Positions 10,969 to 20,175 of a stretch of 24,001 nt of DNA are shown piece after piece (the stretch's first letter is position 1; every line of letters begins with the position of its first letter). The notes under the pieces were generated by a model that saw only the letters and a program-made list of their open reading frames with translations, was not told the origin of the DNA and did not search any database. The DNA is from Pelargonium cotyledonis. Lineage: Eukaryota > Streptophyta > Magnoliopsida > Geraniales > Geraniaceae. The translations under genes and the position numbers were made by a program. The DNA lies in contig JAYMTA010000808.1 of the NCBI GenBank assembly GCA_036897625.1, forward strand, positions 1 through 24,001, written 5' to 3'.

Positions 10969-11255
10969 GTTAGAGTATAAAACTAATATTGAGTTTTCAA
11001 CTATTAGTTTAAACTTTTGGTTGAGATGATTTTTTGCATGATATCAAAATATCGGTGACTAAAAGTTCCGAGTTCGAATCTTGTCATCACTCTTATTATA
11101 TTTTAGCAGAAGGCAGTAAGTGGATATGTGCATGAGCCACGGGCAACGTGAAAATGAGCTTGCATGTGAATGAGTGAGTTAAGAGTATAAAACTAATTAT
11201 ACGAGATCTTCAACTATCAACTTAAGTTCTTAATTTAAATGATTTTTTACATCAA
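10969..11255 (+). mobile_element. TRIM-like miniature LTR retroelement fossil
   Basis: Two direct repeats of about 70-75 bp (10969-11038 and about 11178-11252) both carry GAGTATAAAACTAAT, TTCAACTAT and ATGATTTTTT in the same order. They flank a non-coding interior of about 140 bp. Directly after the first repeat is a degenerate match to the initiator-Met primer-binding site used by plant LTR elements. Terminal repeats, primer site and a short interior without genes are the layout of a TRIM (terminal-repeat retrotransposon in miniature). The repeats differ clearly from each other, so it is an old, non-functional copy. Confidence 0.55.
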
Positions 11256-13158
11256 ATCAATTTATTTGTTTCTTATAACATTACTTTAGAGCTAATATCA
11301 AGAGTTTGGTTTGAACTAATGTGTGATGCATTCATATATTGAACTCACGCCTTTAATTTTATACATGAGAAGGGATACAACATGATCGAGAACCCACCTA
11401 GTAACTCAAACATGGTTAACTTCAGGTGTTCTGATTTGTTGCAATGCACATTAGTATTGATATAATCGCATATAAAACACAAACAAACGGGGGAATTATG
11501 AAAATTGAACTCAGGACCTCTCGCGTCCTTGTCATTGCTCATTCTCATAAAAGTAGTTCAAGGACCATATGTATATGGGTTTCCTTAATTTAGGGGAAAA
11601 CAAGTAACATGCCAGTTAAGAGAAGCATAATAAAGACCAAATAAGGTTCACCCACAAGGAACCTATGTTGTTGTCTTTTACCCCAAAAGGACCCAAACAA
11701 AAGGAAAATACAAGAAATAGTCCTTTTCTAACTTGCTACTTCAACATTACTATTTGTTGCAGAAATGCAACATTGGCAGTATATTAATGGCCTAATCAAT
11801 ATGGTTTGGTATAGCTCAAATATCAAACACTTGCACATACTTAAAAGTAAAGACCATGGAAGAACAAATTCACTTCCAAAAGCTATCCATTAAAAAAAGC
11901 TTAGGATTCCTCTCATGGAAGCCACAACTTTTTCCCTCTCTTTATAGTGCATCCATGACATCTACATATTGTACAAATTCCTAATACCACCCAATAAAGA
12001 TAAGGGGAAAAAACAACTCTTTCTCTCTCACACTCACACACAAACAAAACATAACAACAGAAAATGTAAAGGTAACTTTGATGAACACAAGCTGATCAGG
12101 CTCAGCTACACAGTACAGTATCAAAATGGTGTATGATCATACATATTTTAATAGACATATGGTCCTACCAATTCTCTTTTTTGTGAACAATATTGTGGAT
12201 TCATCAACACTTTTGAGATTCAAAACCTCATGCATGCTCTCTGTTGAACTTGAGACTAGCTGGATAACACAAATGACATTGCATGTGGACTAAGAATGGA
12301 GACAATAAAGACGGGTTATTAGTCTCAAACAAAACGAAATCTGATATCATGTTGAACTTGACAGCTATCCAAAAACATAGGTTGATGACGACAAACTTCA
12401 CGGTTTTTTCAACTTGGAATACAAAAAGCAAAATATAATCCTCTAGCCTACACGTAGTGAACTTTACAGCTGTGTTCATTTTTTATCTCAATGATGTGAT
12501 TTAACGTTTTGTTTGAGAAGCACTAAGAAAGAGTGAAAGTGAGTGGAAACATGAGCACGAAGACAAAGATATTGTATATAATACATAGAAAATCAAATAA
12601 AGCAAAGAACAAAGAAAACAAAACAAAGATTTGGCACTAAATCAACCTTCTGTTGCATGAAGAGACAGTCACTAGTTTTATATAATGATTTGGAATCCAT
12701 GCATGCATCACGGTGCATTACAAATTAATACTGATTATATATATAATGAATAGTAGTTATGATTCAACTTTAAATGTAAGTAATTAATGTATCTGATTTG
12801 TCAAGAAACACTGTGAATACCTAACAGATCATGACTTTGGTTCATGTCTTGAGGCCGTGAGTTGGGCATAATCAAGATTCAAATTTTGTAGCTCCTCTTG
12901 GCCCAAATCCCTCATTGGCCTTTGATAACACAGCAAGTAGGTCTTTGGGTGGATCCAGCAGTGGCCGAAAACTCCTATATATCTAACAAAGATTGTTGTT
13001 GATTACAACTATCATCGGGACAGATGGCTTAAAACTATTGCTTGTCTAGACAACTCAGGTTCGAGTCCTTGCTTATATATAAGATACAAATTGGTGAACA
13101 AAGGGGTACAATTCAGAGAAGTGCATTCAAAATTTTTTGCAAAAGCCAACTATGCATA
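11256..13158. other. gene-free AT-rich stretch
   Basis: No supported coding region; the short frames at 11345-11548 and 12228-12479 show no domain. A tRNA-like B-box sequence, GGTTCGAGTCC, occurs at 13059-13069 without a tRNA fold around it. Confidence 0.5.
12999..13090 (+). other. weak tRNA-derived (SINE-like) fragment
   Basis: A perfect B-box-type GGTTCGAGTCC (13059-13069) is preceded about 35 bases upstream by ATGGCTTAAAACT, which only loosely resembles an A box. It does not fold as a tRNA. It may be the head of an eroded SINE. Confidence 0.25.
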
Positions 13159-13166
13159 GTGTGAAT

Positions 13167-13580
13167 CAGTGGCGGAGCCAGCCTCGAGTCTAAGGGGAGG
13201 CAAAAAATATTTTGAATTGTTGATAATAATTCTAATTGACATAAATTTTTATGTGAAAATAGTGTATAAAGGTTGATATATATTTTTTTACATATTTTGA
13301 AACTATTTTTTGAATTAACGGTTTAAAAAACATACTTCTCATATGCATGAGTGCTTAAAAAAATTGTTCTTATAAAGAAAATTTACTTCTTGTTTTATTT
13401 ACAAAATAATAGGTTGTTTATTTAATTATATGGGCAAAAAAAAAAAGCAATGGAATGGCATAGAATACAGAACCTCTTAGTTGTTAGTATAAAACTTAAC
13501 CATTGAGCATAGGCAATTTTTGTGTATTTAGATGCTATTCATATGTAACCTACCATTGCCTCCCCCTAGCTCCGCCAATG
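13167..13580. mobile_element. non-autonomous hAT (Tip100-like) MITE, 414 bp, with 8-bp target duplication
   Basis: The left end starts CAGTGGCGGAGCCAG and the right end, reverse-complemented, starts CATTGGCGGAGCTAG; GGGGAGG boxes lie just inside both ends. The element is flanked on each side by the identical 8-bp sequence GTGTGAAT (13159-13166 and 13581-13588). Terminal CA...TG, a GGCGGAGC inverted repeat and an 8-bp target duplication are hallmarks of hAT transposons; CAG(T/G)GGCGGAGCC ends are seen in the Tip100 group. The interior is AT-rich and codes for nothing, so it would need a transposase from elsewhere. The perfect duplication suggests a fairly recent insertion. Confidence 0.88.
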
Positions 13581-13812
13581 GTGTGAATGGTCCATTATAC
13601 AATATTGGTGCGACAACTTATTAAGGTTCATCACACATATGTAATGAATATTATTCATGATTTTCTTCTACACATTAAAAGTTCATATATGAAAAGGTCT
13701 TTCATATAAGAACATATGAAATTGAACCCAAAAAAAAACATAAAACATTGAGATTTTTGCAGAACTTGCACAGTACAGTTTGATCTAAAATAATGAATAT
13801 AAAGAATATAGT

Positions 13813-13883
13813 GTGGCTGCTGGGATTCGAGCCCAGGTCTCTACGGCCACAACGTAGAATTCTTACCACTAAACTACAGCCAC
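13813..13883 (-). tRNA. nuclear tRNA-His (anticodon GTG)
   Basis: The 71-base sequence folds as a full cloverleaf. The acceptor stem GTGGCTG pairs with CAGCCAC, and the D arm contains TTTAGTGGTA. The anticodon stem is CTACG/CGTAG with loop TTGTGGC (anticodon GTG, bases 34-36). The T arm is CTGGG/CCCAG with loop CTCGAAT. It closely matches plant nuclear tRNA-His rather than the plastid gene. The extra 5' G of mature tRNA-His is not encoded, as is normal in eukaryotes. A TTTT polymerase III terminator lies about 25 bases downstream (13789-13786), and an A-rich CAAAAA sequence lies just upstream. Confidence 0.95.
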
Positions 13884-14395
13884 TTTTTGTTCTCATATTC
13901 ATATTATGTGATATTATATTATTAAATTATACTAGATAGAATAGTGATTTCCTCCCAAATTACTTTACTTGTGCAGCTCTTGGAAAGAATCTTGAAAACT
14001 TCAATAGATAACTATGAAATACTCTAGATTTAAAATATTTTATTAAGTAAATCGCCACTTACACACCTAATAAAACCAAGCTCTTGAGAATGAAAGATGA
14101 GCATCTATCCACTTTACCATTTGGTGTTGGTGGAATACTTTAGACGCAGGTGTTATGTATTAACTCTATTTCATAACTTTTCAATACCTTATAGTTTTTA
14201 AAACTCATTAAACTCATTGTCACCAACAATATCATATCTATAAAATAACCAAATTTTGGTAACTTGTTTTCATCTAATGAATTTGTGAGCATGAATTTGA
14301 GTCAAATTAGATTAGAATCCTCAAACTCATGTGTGTAACAAAATGAAACTCCAATCAAATAATCACTATTTATTGAAACACATAATACAAACAAT
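13884..14395. other. gene-free AT-rich spacer
   Basis: No coding region, RNA gene or clear repeat seen between the tRNA gene and the 3' flank of the CYSTM gene. Confidence 0.5.
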
Positions 14396-14532
14396 GAATA
14401 AGCTGGACTGGATGATCCTCTTTACAATCAAACTATAAAACTATGAAACCAATGAAATCAACATCCAAAATCAATACTATGAATAAGGATTACAGGATCC
14501 TCTTTACAATCAAACTATGAAATCAATGAAAC
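14396..14532. repeat. diverged tandem duplication (about 85-bp period)
   Basis: Two copies start GAATAAG and share ATCCTCTTTACAATCAAACTAT and ATGAAA(C/T)CAATGAAA: about 14396-14457 and 14481-14531. They lie just downstream of the CYSTM stop codon and are likely in or near its 3' UTR. A (GA)n run follows at about 14570-14581. Confidence 0.8.
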
Positions 14533-14598
14533 ATGCATACACAATAGTCTAAAAAGAAGTGTGTATATAGAGAGAGAGAGAATCAATGGTGATGGAGA

Positions 14599-14832
14599 TC
14601 AAAAGCAAGCATCAAGAGCACAACAGCAACACATGCCAGCACAGCACCCTCTCCAGAAGCCATGACCCTTGGACTTGGTCTCCACCCTTATAACATGACC
14701 TTGACCACCACCACCATCTGTTCTTCTAGTTGTTGGATAACCAGCTGGTGCTGTTGCTGCTGGTGGTCCCTTTCCTGCAGCTCCTTCTGGTTCTGGCTGC
14801 TGTTTCTGATCATTTTTGTATTCACAACTCAT
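14599..14832 (-). CDS. CYSTM family small cysteine-rich tail-anchored protein
   Basis: A 77-aa single-exon frame ending in the CYSTM (cysteine-rich transmembrane module) signature: GFWRGCCAGMCCCC followed by ALDACF and the stop (about residues 58-77). The N-terminal part is hydrophilic and Gly/Pro/Ala-rich, with no signal peptide. That is the usual layout: a soluble arm and a Cys-rich membrane-associated tail. Known CYSTM proteins are linked to stress and metal tolerance, and the WINDHOSE members to cell-size control in reproductive tissue; a specific role cannot be assigned here. Length and the conserved -DACF end agree with the family. The start at 14832 is the only ATG that gives the whole protein. 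Confidence 0.88.
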   Translation of the reverse strand: MSCEYKNDQKQQPEPEGAAGKGPPAATAPAGYPTTRRTDGGGGQGHVIRVETKSKGHGFWRGCCAGMCCCCALDACF

Positions 14833-14937
14833 ATTTGAATCTTCAAAAAAAAGATGTATACACCAATGGATTGTTGTTGAAAATTTTAGAGTTTGGAGAA
14901 TATGTATGGTGGAAACATAAAAGGTGAGATGGAGGTA

Positions 14938-14946
14938 TATTATATA
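14938..14946 (-). promoter_or_regulatory. probable TATA box of the CYSTM gene
   Basis: On the minus strand this reads TATATAATA. It would place transcription start near 14910, giving a leader of about 80 bases before the ATG at 14832. Confidence 0.5.
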
Positions 14947-14949
14947 GAG

Positions 14950-15830
14950 TATGGAAATTAATTTGATATATAGATTATATATAGATAGGAAGTTTCTTGG
15001 GAAATCAAGCTAGTCATGACAAGAATTTGATTACTTCTAATTACGTGTTATATATGTATATCATTAATTATGCAGTAAAGTCTTATAGATAATTTAATTA
15101 CAAGAAATTAGGAAGCTGATTAGAGCTTGTTTTGTTTTGTTTTGTCAATTTTGTTTGGTGCCGTAAACGTAGAGTATGGTTATCTGTCCCCAAATAAATT
15201 GACAATTTTTCTGACCATTTCTTTTGGGTCAAGAAAGACGTGAAAATCTAGTTTGTTATAAAAAGAATGGTCACTAAGTTGACGAACAGACCATGTTTAT
15301 ATGTTTTTGTTTGATAGAATTTTTTCAATTTCGAGTAACTTTTTTTGGAACTTAATTACTCAATAATTGTATTTATAAATAAATAAAAAAATCGGTACTC
15401 ATGAGTTCAAATTTGGGTCTTTTGCTCCTGTGGACAGGTGCGGTGGGGTTGGGTGGTCCGTGATAGCGATGGTCGGGTGAGGGGAGGTTGGGTGGAGGTG
15501 GCTGCTTTGATGTAGGCGCTCCTTTGAGTGGTGGAGAGGTGTTGGCACAACGTGTCGGTGTTAAGATTAAGTCGGAGGAGGTGGTTCAATTGGTCCAGAC
15601 CGAGGGGAGGTTTACTCTACCCTTGGTTTGGTTATTAGAGACATTCGGCTTACCTCAGGGTATGGATTTGTGTGTGTGGTCGAGCTCTTGCTTAGTTCGC
15701 TTATTCTATGTCATGCATAGTTTATTAGATTGACCTTCTGGTCCCGACAATTTTACCTATTTTAGAGCTTGATTGGAATTAATAGTGTATCAGATTGATT
15801 TCAAAAACTGAACTTAAACGATCAAATAAA
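14950..15830. other. spacer with one GC-rich unexplained segment
   Basis: AT-rich DNA is interrupted at about 15415-15735 by a G-rich segment. In two plus-strand frames this reads fragments such as VRDSDGRVRGGWVEV and, from 15488, an 81-aa frame. The first fragment loosely resembles the start of the RNase H domain of plant LINEs, so a broken LINE piece is possible; the 81-aa frame is not recognised. The SAMDC 3' UTR probably ends near 15830. Confidence 0.35.
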
Positions 15831-16089
15831 TTCTACTATGTCAAACAGAAATAAACCAAATAGCTCATATCATTGAAAAGAAACAAGCAAAATAATGATA
15901 AAAACAAACACCCATTGACATAGTTTAGTAAATCTTGCAGATTCAGATAATCAATTAGAGATCCATTACAATAAGAACAAATAAAAGAAACAGCCTGAAG
16001 CAATGCTGCAGCTTTCAGGCTAGAGATGCTTGAGAAACAATAACGAAAGGTAAACAATTATTTTCCACTTGAAAATGAGAAATAACAAA

Positions 16090-17160
16090 CTACTCTTCTT
16101 CTTCTTCATTGAAGCAGCCTTTCAGAGTTGATCTGGGAGATCCACAGCCCTCGGTTTTGCTGAATGTCTGGTAGACAATGGAACCACCCATTCCAAGCTC
16201 TTCAAAGCTCCTCTCTCTGCGCCAGTATCCCTTCAAATCAAGGCCACATCTCTTCTCAAGAGACAACAAATCCAAATCATCAGCACGCACTGCAACTGAA
16301 AACTCGCTTGGACTGAAGCAAGTCAGTACCCTCTCAACCAAGTCATTCAGTTTCACAACTTTCAGATCATAACCCACTGCTTCAAAGCTTGCATAGCTGA
16401 AACCGTCTTCCGGTGTAACATGAATGGTTGAGATCGCTGGTCCTTCAATAGCATTCATCGAATAACCGCAGGGTTCAAACTCAAAATCACAGATGTTGGA
16501 ATCTGGAAGGATCTTTCTGATGCCAGAGTCGATAGTCATGCCATTGGCTGAGCTTGATTGGCCTTTGAAGAACACAGACGTCTTCTTCCTGTCCAAGCCA
16601 GTCATGCACATCTCAAGTGTGTAAACAGGCTCGGCGTTGGATACAGATTCAGCAGTAGCGGTGTATACGTGCCAATTCTCTTGTTTGTCAGACCCACCCA
16701 TCACATAAGCTTTGCTACCTGAACCGAGCTTTCCAAAATAGCTATTGAGAATAGCAACTTCTTCTGAAAAGCTGCGGTGGGGATATGACTGAGCTCCAGG
16801 GAAAATGAAACTTCCCCGAGTGTACCTCACCGACTTAACAGTGAGGGAAAGGGTTTCAGCCAGACTCAGGATTGGAGGGATGGACAGAAGCAGCTTTGTA
16901 GTCCCGCAGGTTTTGATGACAATCTTGTAAGCAAAAACAAAGAGGCTGGACTCAGAAAGAACATACGAGTCAACATCTTTGTTAGCCAATTGATCGACGA
17001 TAGTGCACTCGGCAGGTCCTAGAATCTCATCCAGTTGGGGTTTGGACAGAGCTCGAAGCCCCTTCCCTTCAGGATCCCCAAAGATGCCTGGCTCAAAGAA
17101 TGTTATCTCCAGCCTCTTTTCATAGCCTTCAAATCCAATGGCAGAAGCAGTCATTGCCAT
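16090..17160 (-). CDS. SAMDC: S-adenosylmethionine decarboxylase proenzyme
   Basis: A cytosolic enzyme that decarboxylates S-adenosylmethionine, giving the aminopropyl donor for spermidine and spermine synthesis. The 356-aa frame is intronless, as in other plant SAMDC genes, and full length. Self-cleavage should occur in YVLSESSLF between Glu70 and Ser71, making a small beta chain and a large alpha chain whose Ser71 becomes the pyruvoyl group. Other active-site residues are visible: Glu14 region (EGYEKRLE), Cys85 in [10 protein letters not shown], Ser234 in CGYSMN and His247 in [11 protein letters not shown] (human Cys82, Ser229, His243). The acidic C-terminus ends in five Glu. The start at 17160 (AATATGG, A at -3 and G at +4) is a strong context. 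The upstream leader carries two small ORFs, listed separately, that should make translation polyamine-sensitive. Confidence 0.97.
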   Translation of the reverse strand: MAMTASAIGFEGYEKRLEITFFEPGIFGDPEGKGLRALSKPQLDEILGPAECTIVDQLANKDVDSYVLSESSLFVFAYKIVIKTCGTTKLLLSIPPILSLAETLSLTVKSVRYTRGSFIFPGAQSYPHRSFSEEVAILNSYFGKLGSGSKAYVMGGSDKQENWHVYTATAESVSNAEPVYTLEMCMTGLDRKKTSVFFKGQSSSANGMTIDSGIRKILPDSNICDFEFEPCGYSMNAIEGPAISTIHVTPEDGFSYASFEAVGYDLKVVKLNDLVERVLTCFSPSEFSVAVRADDLDLLSLEKRCGLDLKGYWRRERSFEELGMGGSIVYQTFSKTEGCGSPRSTLKGCFNEEEEE

Positions 17161-17317
17161 ATTGAGTTACGGAAGCAGATGCAGTCCAATGTTCAATGTC
17201 GCAGAGAGAGTAGAGAAAACGAAGAGAGCCTATGAAAGGAAATATACTAAAATGTTGACAATGCTAAAAAACAGAAAGTAGACCACTTAAGCAGTCAGAT
17301 TGCAAGATAGGAGAATA
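17161..17317 (-). promoter_or_regulatory. ATG-free reinitiation spacer between upstream ORF and SAMDC
   Basis: I found no ATG on the gene strand in these 157 bases between the stop of the small upstream ORF and the SAMDC start. That leaves a clear path for ribosomes that reinitiate or scan through. The length is similar to other plant SAMDC leaders. Confidence 0.7.
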
Positions 17318-17569
17318 TCAGGATGGTTTGCGAGCGCACTGCAGGAGAAGATGGAATGAAAAGAAAAACATTAGGATCAACAAGATAATTCTCTTAAATC
17401 AATAAACAAGGCTTGCATAAACTAATGAAAGGGTGCTCACGTTAGAGTAAGCAGCAGATCTGAACTTCTTGATTCCACCGTTGGGTCTAACGTCTTCAAT
17501 GCTGTAACCTAGAGGAGCTTCATAAAATAAAGAATTACTACTGGACTTCTTCCCACCTTTAGTCTCCAT
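17318..17569 (-). CDS. conserved SAMDC upstream ORF (polyamine-responsive peptide)
   Basis: This 49-aa peptide is encoded in two exons of the SAMDC leader: 17569-17441 (43 codons, donor AAC|GTGAGC) and 17338-17318 (TGC GCT CGC AAA CCA TCC TGA). It begins METKGGKKSSS, continues with YEAPLGYSIEDVRPNGGI and KKFRSAAYSN, and ends CARKPS. This is the well-known conserved small upstream ORF of plant SAMDC genes, which represses translation of the enzyme when polyamines are high. The intron before the last six codons (SAAYSN|CARKPS) gives an exact match to the conserved C-terminus. The start context has T at -3 and G at +4, which favours some leaky scanning. Confidence 0.95.
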
Positions 17570-17576
17570 TGATCAT
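17559..17576 (-). CDS. tiny upstream ORF overlapping the small one
   Basis: The ORF reads ATG ATC AAT GGA GAC TAA (five codons, MINGD) in a different frame. Its last 11 bases overlap the start of the small upstream ORF. Plant SAMDC leaders usually carry a tiny ORF that relieves repression by the small ORF at low polyamine levels. In the classical case the overlap is a single base; here it is longer. The ATG has a weak context (T at -3, A at +4). Being short, it could be a chance ORF, but its position is as expected. Confidence 0.6.
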   Translation of the reverse strand: MINGD

Positions 17577-17586
17577 TCAATTGAAC

Positions 17587-18645
17587 CTGAATTAGAACAA
17601 AAAAACAACACAAAAACAGGCATTAGAACAGATAGTCAGGATTTAAGAAGATAACGTTACCCCAATAAGAAATGTATATCAATTGCTATGAATCACATTA
17701 CAATAGAAATCAGGCCAAGGCAATTACTTCATCCAATTAAGAAATGTACAATAATTGCTATACATATCAGGCATACACAAATAATATATTATTGGTAAAG
17801 GTGCAAAAACACATAGCATATACACAAGACTAACAAATGAAGGAGCCAATAATGATAAATTTGCAAAATGGTTGAAAATTTACAAAATCAAAACAAATTA
17901 GGAGAAGACCAAAAACGTTGCTCCATAATTATTTGCAAAACGAAAAAAAGAAAAAGAAAAAAATATTGCTTAAATTTTAATGACAAAACAAAAAAAGATT
18001 GATTTGTGCATTCAAATTTTCATTATGTATAATTAAAACTCACAATTTAAACAAAGGGTTTCTGATTTAAACATCCATCATACAACACACAAATATCAAA
18101 TGCAAGAACAGATCAAAAAGAGACTAAAAATCCCAATATTTGAAACGAAATGAAGATTTGCTATTCCCATAACCATAACATGCATAAACTAGCAACCAAA
18201 CACACAAATAACGAATTTTATCATCAATTTGAAATTAGAAAGCAGTTGCAGAACAATCAATTAAACGATTTCATGACCTAACAAATCACTATATTGATAA
18301 TGAGAAACCCAGACAAGCGATAAACAAATCAAGTACAACGAACATAGAGAGAAACCACTCACAATTCTTGTTTTGATTCCTCAACAAAAGAGACGCCCAA
18401 ATCTCTTCAAATCAAATTTAAAACCCTGAAATCAACAAAAACAACGAATCAGAAACCATGAAATAGAAACGATTTCACAAAATCGTGAAATTGACAATCG
18501 AAAACAAAGAGAAAGCTTACGAATTCTAGATCTGAAAGATTGATCAACCACAAATACGATCGAAAAAGCTGCAAATTGGGAATTTTTTTTCGTTGGGAGA
18601 TAAGGATTGAATCGAATATGTAACGGAATTAGAGGCTGCGTCAAT
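17587..18645 (-). other. SAMDC 5' leader introns and non-coding exons
   Basis: A leader exon at about 18645-18521 ends in GAATTC... at a GTAAGC donor. The exon carrying the upstream ORFs starts at 17586 after an AATTCAG acceptor. Between them a probable extra exon at 18425-18363 (TTTCAG acceptor, GTGAGT donor, 63 bases, no ATG) fits the multi-exon leaders of other plant SAMDC genes; it might be alternatively spliced. The rest is T-rich intron sequence on the gene strand. No protein is encoded here. Confidence 0.6.
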
Positions 18646-18673
18646 GTGTAAAATTGTAAAGAGGGTTACTTTG

Positions 18674-18681
18674 TATTTATA
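18674..18681 (-). promoter_or_regulatory. SAMDC TATA box
   Basis: On the minus strand this reads TATAAATA (in TCTATAAATACAA). Transcription would start near 18645 and lead into the leader exon ending at 18521. Confidence 0.75.
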
Positions 18682-18684
18682 GAT

Positions 18685-19500
18685 TACATGAGAGAGAACA
18701 AAATGACCTATTTTCCTGTTGAAATTACTGTATTGTCCCCGACTAGAATCTGCGAAAGTTCCATCTACCGAGACTCGGTTAGTTACTGAAATGCCCTTTT
18801 CTGTTTCACTGTTTTAGGATTCTCGTGATCTGTGGCTGCAAATGCTTTGGAACAAACTGATCCCTTTTTCGCCTTTTGATGTAAATTTGGGGGAGAAAAT
18901 AAATGCTTAGGTTATACTTTTGGGGTTAGAAATGGAAACATGTCATGTTCAATTTTTTGCTACAGCAATACAGCAATGCATGAGTTGGCAAACTTAAATT
19001 TTAATTTTGTCATTTTCTTTTTTAAAATAGTTTGTGAATTTTTATGTTTTAACCTGATTTTGTTCTTAAAGTTTTTGTTTCAACTAAGTTTGGTCCCTAA
19101 TTTTTTTGAACCAAAATATTAGATTTTGAACTTTTAAATATTAACTCAATTTTGATCGAGAATTTTGATATATATAAGTTCTCAAGAAAACGATCATTTT
19201 GAGTTAATATTTAAAAGTTCAAAAATCATTTTCGGATGGAAAATAGTTTGGAAACCCTTTTTTAGAAATGTTTGGATCATTTTTATTCACTTACTATACA
19301 TATCTCAAAAAAGTTGTTGGGCAAGAAAATAGTCAAAAATCTAATATCGAGCGTCACAAATTTGAAATGTTCACAATCTTTAGCATATAATATTTGCATA
19401 AAGGAACATAATTGCACCATTATTGGATTATCTTTATAATTTTAATAAATATTGCATTCAAATAGGCAATCAACGGCCAACAAGACAAGAAACATCTGGA
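18685..19500. other. SAMDC upstream region; AT-rich with one inverted repeat
   Basis: This is the promoter side of SAMDC. No coding region was found. The only structure is the hairpin-forming repeat at 19121-19228, listed separately. Confidence 0.5.
19121..19228. repeat. inverted repeat (MITE-like hairpin)
   Basis: The left arm (about 19121-19157) contains TTGAACTTTTAAATATTAAC. The right arm (about 19191-19228) contains its reverse complement, GTTAATATTTAAAAGTTCAA. They are separated by about 33 bases. Arms of about 35 bases with few mismatches suggest a small palindromic MITE or its remnant. No clear target duplication. Confidence 0.65.
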
Positions 19501-19522
19501 TGCACGGAACCAGATGGTGCGT

Positions 19523-19530
19523 GTATAAAA
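19523..19530 (+). promoter_or_regulatory. isolated TATA-box-like sequence
   Basis: GTGTATAAAAGG on the plus strand is a textbook TATA form. The only frames downstream are two overlapping short ones (19738-19971 and 19760-19978) with no recognised domain. A non-coding transcript or a chance match is possible. Confidence 0.25.
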
Positions 19531-20175
19531 GGATAACACTGTCATTTTACCATGCGGAATAATTTCATGGCCAGGAATTATTTAATATAGAAAAAGACAA
19601 AATAAAATATTGATGTGTGTACAGTAGAGTTGCAGATTATTTGTGGCCACGAATCGTTTGAGGAAAAAGATTCGGGAAAACAGGATTGGTGGCCAGGAGT
19701 GAAGCACTGGTGGTGACTGTACCTGATCTATATCTCTGTGATTAGTCTACTTTCTTCTTTTGATTTTGTGGTCCATTATTCACGTGTTGCCGTTTTTATC
19801 GTACTTGACAGCTTGTGTTGTGGCTCAAGCGATTCCTTGTGTTTCGTTTGCGTGGTTAACCACATGGCTCGTCCACATTTGTGCACTTCACCTACCAAAT
19901 TCATTTTATTCACTCATGTCAATAGTTGTGTGTTTCCCCTACCAATATTATTTTGCACCTCTCAATTTTAAACAATAATTCCCTAACTCGCTAGTTCAAA
20001 TTTTCTCCGCATTGCTAAAAATTTACAAATGTTCAAACAACCCACTCTATGGTCAAACTCAACCTAATCCATAAGCTCAACAGGTGTGTTATGGGTTTAT
20101 TAAACTCTAGCAATGGGTAACTATCTCGCCTACTCAACTAAAAATCTAAGACACATATGTTATAGGGTAAAATGT

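Noticed and set aside
11480-11545. tRNA-like or SINE B box near GAACTCAGGACC
   Set aside because: No matching A box at the right distance and no fold.
13702-13902. 66-aa minus-strand open frame
   Set aside because: It is a translation across the tRNA-His gene.
18432-18644. 70-aa minus-strand frame in the SAMDC leader
   Set aside because: It lies across a leader exon and intron, has no similarity, and is broken by the splice donor at 18520.
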